Origin: Clavibacter michiganensis | GTDB taxonomy: Bacteria; Actinomycetota; Actinomycetes; Actinomycetales; Microbacteriaceae | DNA: 64,000 nucleotides | NCBI RefSeq assembly: GCF_021216655.1 | Contig: NZ_CP080437.1 | Span: 1 to 64,000 of the forward strand | Reading direction: 5' to 3' | Part shown: positions 28,034 to 35,363 of the stretch, in pieces | Position numbering within the stretch: position 1 is the stretch's first letter | How the letters are laid out: each line of letters begins with the position of its first letter | Notes under the pieces: generated by a model | What the model was told of the DNA's origin: nothing | Seen by the model: only the letters and a program-made list of their open reading frames with translations | The model's database searches: none | Made by a program: the position numbers and the translations under genes

Positions 28034-31000
28034 ATGGCACTACACATGCCCAGCCGCAGAAGCAGGCTGGCGACCGCGACGGCCTTCGGGCTCGCCGCGG
28101 CGATCGTCGCGTTCGGGGGCACCGCGCCCGCGAACGCCGCACCGGGGGACACGGCGGAGGCCGAGGGCCAGCTGCTCACGTTCGCCGGCACCCCGGACCT
28201 GTCCGGGCTGGTGGCCCTCTCGGGCGCCTACGCCGGATACGCGCCCGGCGACACCCCGGACCCGCAGGTGGACGCGAGCGACATCGACGCCGACGTCCTC
28301 AGCGGCGTGCTCTCCGCGCAGATCGCCGCGGGCGTCCAGCTCGGCGACGTGCTCACGCTCGACCAGGCCGTCGCGGGCGGCGCCGCCGACCAGTTCGCCT
28401 CGGCGGGCTCGGCCGGCGCGACGGGATCCGCGGGCGTCCTCACCGATTCGGGGGCCATCGCCGTCAACACGGGCGCCGGCGACGCCGTGACGCTCGACCT
28501 CGCGCCCCTCCTCGCGTCGCGGGGCCTCGCCGGCGTCGCGTCGGACGCGGACATCTCCCTCGGCGCGGTCTCCGCGACCGCTACGGATCCCGGTGACGGC
28601 GCGGTCGTCCGGGACTACCGCATCGCCTCCGCGGACGCCACCATCGCCAGCCCGCTCGTCGGCGCGCTCGCCGACGACGTCAACGGGGCCGTGCAGCAGC
28701 TCGCGCCGGGAGCGACGGCCCAGATCGCGCTCTCCGCGGACGTCGACGGCATCCTCACCGGCGTCGTCGGGCCCCTCCTCACCGGCGTCGTGGACATCGC
28801 GACCCCCACCGGGAACATCGTCACCACGGTGGACACGGCCGCGGCCGTCCGAGCCGTGCTGGCCGAGCCCCTGACGAGCGACGGCGTCACCGTCGACCTC
28901 GACGCGGGCACGGTCACGCTCGACATCGCCCAGTACATCCAGGCCACCGAGGGCGCGACCCTCAACGACCTCGACCCGAACACGGAGCTGCTCTCCGCGC
29001 CCGTGCTCGCCGGCGTCGTCAGCGGCCTGCTCAGCGACGCCCTCCCGGCGGCCGTGCTCGAGGCGACCCTCGACGCGACGCGCGTGGTCGTCAACGTGGA
29101 TGCGGGCGTCCGCCTGCTCAACGGGATCGGCATCCCCATCCCCGTCGGCACCGTGAGCATCGACATCGACACGACGCTGGCGAACCTCCTCAACCCCACG
29201 GGGCCGGGGAACGAGGCGCCGGACATCGACGTCGCGACCACCGTGCTCCTGCTCGACGCCGGGGCGCTCGTGCAGCCGCTCGTGGACCAGCTCCTCCCGT
29301 CCATCCGGACGTCGACGGGCAACCTGCTCGAGCTGAGCGACGTCACGGCCGTGACGACCCCGCTCATCGGATCCCTCGCGCCCGTCGTCGACGCTCTCGC
29401 GGACGTCGTGCAGCTGACGGCGAACGTGCAGGGTGCGAGCGAGTTCGAGGACCCGGACGCAGCCGACGCGACCGGGGACGCCGTCACGGCGCTCCGCATC
29501 GCGCTGCTCCCCGTGGTGGGCGGCCCGGTCCTCGACCTGGCCACCGCCCGGGTGCGCGCCGTCGTCCCCGCGGCCGACGACGTGGTGATCCAGGCGCCTG
29601 CCGGCGGGCAGCTCATCCCGCTCCCCGCAGGCGCGACCACCGTGGCGGTCCCCGTCACCGGCCTGGCGGACGCCGACGCGACCGTGACGCTCAGCATCGA
29701 CGGCGGCGCCGAGTCGCAGCCGGTCGACGTCGCCGCCGACGGCTCGTTCACCCTCACGACCGCGGCCCTGCCCGCCGGGACCTACACGGCGACGGTGACC
29801 CAGAGCATCGACGGCGTGCCCGCGGGTTCCGACACCGTGACCTTCGTGGTCGGCGCACCGCTCGCGACGCTCACGATCACGACGCCGACGCCCGGTCAGA
29901 TCCTCCTGACGACGACCGCCGACCCGACGATCGACGTGCCCGTGGAGGGCGCGGCGGACCCGCGCGCGGACGTCACGGTGACGATCCCCGGCCAGACCCC
30001 GCAGACCGAGACGGTCGGGACCGACGGCATCTACGACGTGGTCTTCCCCGATCTCGGCACCGGCACCTACACGGCGACGGTGACGCAGCAGTTCGGCGGC
30101 GTCCAGACGACGGAGACGGTGACCTTCACGGTCGGTGCCCCCGCCGCCGAGATCACCATCACCTCGCCGGACGACGACGACCTGATCCTCAGCGCCGGCA
30201 CCGTGCCGACGGCCGACGTCCCCGTGACCGGTGCCGCCGACCCGCGCGCCAGCGTGACGGTGACGATCCCCGGCCAGGACCCGCAGACCGAGCTCGTGGG
30301 TGACGACGGGATCTACGACGTGCTGTTCGCCGACCTCCCGGTCGGCACGTACACGGCGACCGCGACCCAGTCCATCGGCGGCGTCGCCTCCGGGACGGCG
30401 ACGGTGACCTTCTCGGTCGTCGCACCCGCGGTGGCCGTGGTCATCGACGCCCCCACCGACGGGCAGGACTTCCAGGTCCCGGCCGGCGGGAACGCGGTGG
30501 ACGTGACGGTCAGCGGCAGCGCGGACCCGCGCGGATCCGTGCTCATCGCGGTGACGGGCCAGACGCCGATCACGCAGGTGGTCGGAGACGACGGGCGCTT
30601 CGAGGCGACGTTCCCCGGTCTCACGGCGGCGGGCTACACCGTCACCGTGACGCAGACCGTGGCCGGCACCCCCGCGGGCAGCGACACGGCTGACTTCACC
30701 GTCTCCGTCGCCGGCGTCGACCAGGTCGTCATCGAGACCCCCGGGGACGGCGACTTCATCCCGCTGCCCGACGGGGACACCACCGTCGCCGTCCCGGTGA
30801 CGGGCACGGCCGACCCCGACGCCACCGTCACCCTGACGGTCGGCGACGTGACGACCGGTCCGGCCGAGGTGGACGACGACGGCGACTTCACGCTGACGAC
30901 GCCCGCCCTCCCCTCGGGCACCTACACGGGCACCGTCACGCAGACGATCGGCGGCGTCGCCGTCGGCACCGACACCGTGACGTTCACGATCGGCGTGCCG

Positions 31001-33091
31001 GTGGTCATCGAGTCGCCGTTCGACTTCCAGACCTTCCCGCTCACCGGCGGGGCCACCACCCGGGACGTGCCCATCTCGGGCACGGCCGACCCGCTGGGGA
31101 CGGTGACGGTCTCCATCGTGGGGCTCGACCCGATCATCACGCCGGTGGACGAGGACGGGAACTACTCGGTGACGTTCTTCGGCCTGGAGCGCGGATCCTA
31201 TGAGGCGATCGCGACGCAGACCATCGGCGGCGCTCCTGCCGGCGACGCGACGGTCGAGTTCGACGTCGGCGTGGACGGCGAGGAGGGGGTCGACTCCGAC
31301 CAGACGGCGGCCATCGACGTGGACGGCGACGGCACCGACGGCACCGATGGTGCTGCTGACGCCGCTGGCACGGATGCGACGGACGCTGCTGGTACGGACG
31401 CGACGGACGCTGCTGGTACGGATGCGACGGATGCCGCTGGCACTGACGCGAACGACGCTGCTGGCACGGATGCGACGGACGCTGCTGGTACGGATGCGAC
31501 GGACGCTGCTGGTACGGATGCGACGGACGCTGCTGGCACTGACGCGACGGATGCCGCTGGCACCGATGCGACGGACGCTGCTGGTACGGATGCGACGGAC
31601 GCTGCTGGCACTGACGCGACGGATGCCGCTGGCACCGATGCGACAGACGCTGCTGGCACTGACGCGGCTGACGCTGCTGGCGCTGACGCGACGGATGCCG
31701 CTGGCACCGATGCGACGGATGCCGCTGGCACCGATGCGACGGATGCTGCTGGCACCGACGCTGCTGACGCGGCTGGTACCGATGCGACGGACGCTGCTGG
31801 CACTGACGCGACGGACGCTGCTGGCACTGACGCGACGGACGCTGCTGGCACTGACGCGACGGATGCCGCTGGCACCGATGCGACGGACGCTGCTGGCACT
31901 GACGCGGCTGACGCTGCTGGCACTGACGCGACGGATGCCGCTGGCACCGATGCGACCGATGCCGCTGGCACCGACGCTGCTGACGCGGCTGGTACCGACG
32001 CGGCTGACGCTGCTGGCACTGACGCGACGGACGCTGCTGGCACCGATGCGACGGATGCCGCTGGCACCGATGCGACGGATGCTGCTGGCACCGATGCGAC
32101 GGATGCTGCTGGTACCGACGCGACGGATGCCGCTGGTACCGACGCGGCTGACGCCGCTGGCACCGACGCGACGGACGCGGCTGACGCCACGGACGCTGCT
32201 GGCACTGACGCGACGGACGCGGCTGACGCCACGGACGCTGCTGGCACTGACGCGACGGACGCTGCTGGCACTGACGCGACGGATGCCGCTGGCACCGACG
32301 CTGCTGACGCGGCTGGTACCGACGCGGCTGACGCTGCTGGCACTGACGCGACGGATGCCGCTGGCACCGATGCGACGGATGCCGCTGGTACCGACGCGGC
32401 TGACGCTGCTGGCACTGACGCGACGGACGCTGCTGGCACCGATGCGACGGATGCCGCTGGTACCGACGCGACGGATGCCGCTGGTACCGACGCGGCTGAC
32501 GCCGCTGGCACCGACGCGACGGACGCGGCTGACGCCACGGACGCTGCTGGCACCGACGCGACGGACGCGGCTGACGCCACGGACGCCGCCGACGCGACCG
32601 ACGGATCCACCGACGGCGGCGACGCCCCCACCCGGGCCGTCGTCCGCTTCACGGAGATCGTCCGCGGGAGCGGCTCGGTGCAGATGGTGGACGCCTTCGG
32701 GTTCATCCCCGGTGAGACGCTCAACGCGACGGTGTTCTCCACGCCGAAGCCGCTGACGCCGATGGTCGCGGATGCCGATGGACGCGCGACGTTCGTGTTC
32801 GAGATCGGCCCGGACTTCGAGCTCGGGGACCACCGGGTCGAGGTGATCGGCGTCGACTCGGGCATGGCCGACGAGATGATCACGCGGTTCCGCGTGGTGG
32901 GATCCACCGTCCCGGCTGGCCAGCCCGGCACGCCGATCAACGGCGGCGGCTACGGCGGCGGCTACGGCGGCGGGATCCTCCCGGTCACCGGCGGCGACGG
33001 CGACGGGATGCTGCTGCTCGGAGGCATCGCGCTCCTGATGATGCTGACCGGCGCCGGTGCACTGCACCGAGGCCGCAGCCGACGGGCGTGA
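28034..33091 (+). CDS. Large LPxTG-anchored surface protein with Ig-like and Asp-rich repeats
   Basis: A 1,685-residue secreted protein. The signal peptide (about residues 1-36) ends ANAA. Residues 40-510 form a domain resembling choice-of-anchor G proteins (recollection, not tested). Residues 515-1090 hold six Ig-like repeats with GTYTATVTQ-type endings. Residues 1109-1522 are an Asp/Ala/Thr/Gly tract (48 octapeptides and 5 hexapeptides). A last beta domain, a Gly/Tyr linker, ILPVTGG, a hydrophobic helix and RGRSRRA form the sortase sorting signal. ATG at 28034 follows GAGGGGAA; the longer open frame upstream is a shadow of ackA. It is probably an adhesin or stalk protein. No sortase lies in the window. 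Confidence 0.92.
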   Translation: MALHMPSRRSRLATATAFGLAAAIVAFGGTAPANAAPGDTAEAEGQLLTFAGTPDLSGLVALSGAYAGYAPGDTPDPQVDASDIDADVLSGVLSAQIAAGVQLGDVLTLDQAVAGGAADQFASAGSAGATGSAGVLTDSGAIAVNTGAGDAVTLDLAPLLASRGLAGVASDADISLGAVSATATDPGDGAVVRDYRIASADATIASPLVGALADDVNGAVQQLAPGATAQIALSADVDGILTGVVGPLLTGVVDIATPTGNIVTTVDTAAAVRAVLAEPLTSDGVTVDLDAGTVTLDIAQYIQATEGATLNDLDPNTELLSAPVLAGVVSGLLSDALPAAVLEATLDATRVVVNVDAGVRLLNGIGIPIPVGTVSIDIDTTLANLLNPTGPGNEAPDIDVATTVLLLDAGALVQPLVDQLLPSIRTSTGNLLELSDVTAVTTPLIGSLAPVVDALADVVQLTANVQGASEFEDPDAADATGDAVTALRIALLPVVGGPVLDLATARVRAVVPAADDVVIQAPAGGQLIPLPAGATTVAVPVTGLADADATVTLSIDGGAESQPVDVAADGSFTLTTAALPAGTYTATVTQSIDGVPAGSDTVTFVVGAPLATLTITTPTPGQILLTTTADPTIDVPVEGAADPRADVTVTIPGQTPQTETVGTDGIYDVVFPDLGTGTYTATVTQQFGGVQTTETVTFTVGAPAAEITITSPDDDDLILSAGTVPTADVPVTGAADPRASVTVTIPGQDPQTELVGDDGIYDVLFADLPVGTYTATATQSIGGVASGTATVTFSVVAPAVAVVIDAPTDGQDFQVPAGGNAVDVTVSGSADPRGSVLIAVTGQTPITQVVGDDGRFEATFPGLTAAGYTVTVTQTVAGTPAGSDTADFTVSVAGVDQVVIETPGDGDFIPLPDGDTTVAVPVTGTADPDATVTLTVGDVTTGPAEVDDDGDFTLTTPALPSGTYTGTVTQTIGGVAVGTDTVTFTIGVPVVIESPFDFQTFPLTGGATTRDVPISGTADPLGTVTVSIVGLDPIITPVDEDGNYSVTFFGLERGSYEAIATQTIGGAPAGDATVEFDVGVDGEEGVDSDQTAAIDVDGDGTDGTDGAADAAGTDATDAAGTDATDAAGTDATDAAGTDANDAAGTDATDAAGTDATDAAGTDATDAAGTDATDAAGTDATDAAGTDATDAAGTDATDAAGTDATDAAGTDAADAAGADATDAAGTDATDAAGTDATDAAGTDAADAAGTDATDAAGTDATDAAGTDATDAAGTDATDAAGTDATDAAGTDAADAAGTDATDAAGTDATDAAGTDAADAAGTDAADAAGTDATDAAGTDATDAAGTDATDAAGTDATDAAGTDATDAAGTDAADAAGTDATDAADATDAAGTDATDAADATDAAGTDATDAAGTDATDAAGTDAADAAGTDAADAAGTDATDAAGTDATDAAGTDAADAAGTDATDAAGTDATDAAGTDATDAAGTDAADAAGTDATDAADATDAAGTDATDAADATDAADATDGSTDGGDAPTRAVVRFTEIVRGSGSVQMVDAFGFIPGETLNATVFSTPKPLTPMVADADGRATFVFEIGPDFELGDHRVEVIGVDSGMADEMITRFRVVGSTVPAGQPGTPINGGGYGGGYGGGILPVTGGDGDGMLLLGGIALLMMLTGAGALHRGRSRRA
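29578..31305 (+). repeat. Six Ig-like domain repeats inside the surface protein
   Basis: Six diverged copies of about 90-96 residues, each with a pattern like IxxPxxG, VPVxGxADPxAxVTV, DDGxFxxxxxxLPxGTYTATVTQ and TVTFxVG. They are distinct at the DNA level, so the expansion is old. They resemble the bacterial Ig-like stalk domains of surface adhesins. Confidence 0.8.
31358..32599 (+). repeat. 24-base tandem repeat array coding for DAAGTDAT units
   Basis: By my count the 1,242 bases translate to exactly 48 octapeptides (DAAGTDAT, with T-to-A and one T-to-N variant) and 5 hexapeptides (DAADAT). Codons vary between units (GAT/GAC, GCT/GCC/GCG, ACG/ACT/ACC, GGT/GGC), and blocks of variants recur in larger groups. 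About 106 Asp and no Lys or Arg occur in 414 residues. Both strands and other frames are free of stops here as a side effect. The copy number is likely variable between strains. Confidence 0.95.
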
Positions 33092-33115
33092 TCCGCTCGA
33101 GCTGAGTGCGAGGAG

Positions 33116-33149
33116 GGCGGGCGGTCCGGCGAGAGCCGGGCCGCCCGCC
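33116..33149 (+). terminator. Terminator of the surface protein gene
   Basis: A 15-bp stem with one G-U pair, closed by a GAGA tetraloop, begins 25 bases after the stop codon. It separates the surface protein gene from the DUF5819-HTTM pair. Confidence 0.88.
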
Positions 33150-33171
33150 GGATTCGCTCCCGGGACACTCG

Positions 33172-33225
33172 CACGACCAGCACGACCAGCACGACCAGCA
33201 CGACCCGCACGACCCGCACCACGAA
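33172..33225 (+). repeat. Six 9-base tandem repeats in the DUF5819 leader
   Basis: Four copies of CACGACCAG (33172-33207) are followed by two of CACGACCCG (33208-33225). They lie between the terminator and the DUF5819 start. In frame with that gene they would read HDQ/HDP, but no credible start codon with a ribosome-binding site lies upstream, so I treat them as untranslated. Confidence 0.85.
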
Positions 33226-33258
33226 GACCCACCCGACGCACGAGGGGGACGGCTCACG

Positions 33259-34110
33259 ATGACCGACACGACCCACCACGACCCCGACGCGGACGTCGTC
33301 CCCGACGCGCACGACGACGCCACGCCGTCCACCCCGCCGCCCGCGGATCCCGCGCCGCCCGGCCTCACGCGCCCCGCCCGCATCGGCACGGCCGTCGCCG
33401 CGTTCGTCGTGGTGGTCTACGTGGCCACCTCGATCCTCATGGTCGTCCCGCAGAGCGACGCCACCCGCGCGCTCACCTCCGCCGCGCGCCCGTACTTCAG
33501 CCAGCAGTGGAACGTGTTCGCCCCCTCGATCCAGAAGACGAACCGCTACCTCGAGATGCAGGCCCAGTGGCGCGACGACTCGGGCGCCCTCGTGAAGAGC
33601 GAGTGGGTGGACATCACGCGCGCCGAGTACGAGGCGGGGGAGGGACGGATCCAGTCCTCGCGCACCGTGAAGCAGAGCGCGAACCTGCTCAAGACCTACA
33701 CGGAGCGCTTCCGCGGGCTCACGCCCGAGCAGGAGGTGATCGTGCAGGACACCTTCATCCGCCGCGCGGACACCGACTCCGGGTTCGCGGCCAAGACGGC
33801 CGTCTCCCTCATCGACCAGCTCTCCGCGCTCGACGAGGGGAGCCGCGGCCGCGTGATCACGATGCTCCGCGCCGATTACGTGCTCAAGGAGTTCACGACC
33901 TACTGGTCCACGGCCTGGTTCGGCCGCGACATCGAGCGCGTCCGCTGGCGCGTCGTGACCGAGCGGCCCAACGACTTCGCCCACCGGTCGGACGACCAGC
34001 AGCAGTACGCCCCCTCCACGCGCACCTTCGGGTGGCGCGAGGCCGATGACGTGATCGACCCCCAGGCGCTCAGCGTCTACCAGGGGATCGTGGAGAGGTA
34101 CGCACGATGA
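33259..34110 (+). CDS. DUF5819 family membrane protein (SdpA-like)
   Basis: A 283-residue protein. It has a Pro/Asp-rich cytoplasmic N-terminus (1-48), one transmembrane helix (about 50-70, GTAVAAFVVVVYVATSILMV) and an outside domain. The block PYFSQQWNVFAPSIQKTNRY is the DUF5819 hallmark and looks like the QGWxFF segment of SdpA, a factor needed to make the Bacillus SDP toxin. That link is inference. ATG at 33259 follows GAGGGGG with a 10-base gap. Its stop overlaps the HTTM gene as ATGA, so the two are translated together. Confidence 0.82.
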   Translation: MTDTTHHDPDADVVPDAHDDATPSTPPPADPAPPGLTRPARIGTAVAAFVVVVYVATSILMVVPQSDATRALTSAARPYFSQQWNVFAPSIQKTNRYLEMQAQWRDDSGALVKSEWVDITRAEYEAGEGRIQSSRTVKQSANLLKTYTERFRGLTPEQEVIVQDTFIRRADTDSGFAAKTAVSLIDQLSALDEGSRGRVITMLRADYVLKEFTTYWSTAWFGRDIERVRWRVVTERPNDFAHRSDDQQQYAPSTRTFGWREADDVIDPQALSVYQGIVERYAR

Positions 34111-35318
34111 GCGCGAGGACGCACGAGCCCACGTCGACGCCGAAGGCCGCGGCCGCGGGATCCTGGGCGGGTCGCACCCGGACGGCGCGCGCCGTCCCCA
34201 CGGCGCGAGCCGCCCGCGTCCGCCGGCTGCTGCAGGACCGCGAGCTCCTCACCGCGCTCCGGGATCCGCGCGGCTGGCCCCGCGGCATCGCGACCTGGAT
34301 GACCGAACGCGAGCACGCCACCTACAGCTTCGCCGCGCTCCGCATCACCCTCGGCGCCGTGATCCTGATGGTGCTCGTCACCTGCTTCGCCGACCGCCAC
34401 TACCTGTGGGGCGTCGGATCCCGCTTCATCGACCCCGAGGCGTCCCGCCGCGGGTGGCTCCCGCTCTTCACCGGGCTCTTCTCGAAGACCGACGCCACGC
34501 TCTTCGACCTCGCCTACCTCGTGCTCGTGGTGCTCGCCGCGCTGTTCACGCTCGGCTGGCGCACGCGCATCGTCACCCCGTTCCTCCTCCTCTTCTGGAT
34601 CGGCCTGTCGACCAACAGCACGCTGCTCACGAACGGCGGCGACACGGTCCTGCGCCTGACCCTCTTCTTCGTGCTCTTCGCCGACCTGTCGCGGCACGTG
34701 TCGCTCGACGCGGTCCGGCGGCGCCGCGAGCTCGAGGCGGGCGCGCCCCGCCGGTCGCCGGGTCGTCACGTCGAGGCGGTGCGGTCGCTCGTCGACCGGA
34801 TCCCGAGGCTCGTGCGCGTGCTCCTGCACAACACCGCGCTGGTGCTCTGCGCCTACCAGATCATGCTCGTGTACGTGAACTCCGCGATCCTCAAGCTGCA
34901 GGGGCCGGAGTGGCGCGACGGATCCGCGACCTACTACTCGCTGGTCATCGAGGGCTACCGGCCGTGGCCGTGGCTCAGCGACCTGCTCGCGCAGGCGAGC
35001 GTCGGCGTGGTGCTCGTGAGCTTCCTCGCGGTCGCGTTCCAGGGTCTGTTCCCGCTGCTCATCCTGTGGCGGCCGACCCGCGTCGTCGCGCTCGTGGTCA
35101 TCACGGGCATGCACGTGATGATCGGGATCCTGCTCGGCCTCTGGCCGTTCTCCCTCGCGATGATCGCCCTCGACTTCCTCTTCATCCGCGACGCCACCTG
35201 GCGCGAGGGGATCGAGCTCGCCCGCCGCGCCCGCGAGGAGGCACCCGGCCGGCTCCGGGAGCTGCGCGAGCGCCGCTCCTCCCCAGCCGCGCCCGCCGAG
35301 GTCCCCGCGGAGAGCTGA
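34107..35318 (+). CDS. HTTM-domain membrane protein (SdpB/gamma-carboxylase-like)
   Basis: A 403-residue protein with about eight hydrophobic segments from residue 75 to 370 and basic tails. Segments such as YSFAALRITLGAVILMVLV, the loop DRHYLWG, TLGWRTRIVTPFLLL, NGGDTVLRLTLFFVLFADLS and IMLVYVNSAILKLQGPEWRD are typical of the HTTM family. That family includes vitamin K-dependent gamma-carboxylases and SdpB. The active chemistry is unknown. ATGA overlap with the DUF5819 gene shows a fixed pair. An 45-base gap then leads to dnaX. Confidence 0.85.
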   Translation: MSARTHEPTSTPKAAAAGSWAGRTRTARAVPTARAARVRRLLQDRELLTALRDPRGWPRGIATWMTEREHATYSFAALRITLGAVILMVLVTCFADRHYLWGVGSRFIDPEASRRGWLPLFTGLFSKTDATLFDLAYLVLVVLAALFTLGWRTRIVTPFLLLFWIGLSTNSTLLTNGGDTVLRLTLFFVLFADLSRHVSLDAVRRRRELEAGAPRRSPGRHVEAVRSLVDRIPRLVRVLLHNTALVLCAYQIMLVYVNSAILKLQGPEWRDGSATYYSLVIEGYRPWPWLSDLLAQASVGVVLVSFLAVAFQGLFPLLILWRPTRVVALVVITGMHVMIGILLGLWPFSLAMIALDFLFIRDATWREGIELARRAREEAPGRLRELRERRSSPAAPAEVPAES

Positions 35319-35363
35319 CCGACGGCGGCCGGACGGTCGGGGGTGCCCGGTATCCTCAGGGCT

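Noticed and set aside
31358..32599. CRISPR array
   Set aside because: The units are directly adjacent without unique spacers, lie inside a coding frame, and no cas genes are near.
31198..32940. A 580-codon minus-strand frame of VPAASVAS repeats, and a 518-codon plus-strand frame over the same array
   Set aside because: The 24-base unit is a multiple of three and free of stops in other frames, so long shadow frames arise automatically.
28040..33241. A 1,733-codon open frame on the minus strand opposite the surface protein
   Set aside because: It lies over a gene with signal peptide, repeats and sorting signal on the plus strand. Its own product is low-complexity Arg/Val/Gly-rich sequence, a by-product of high GC and repeats.
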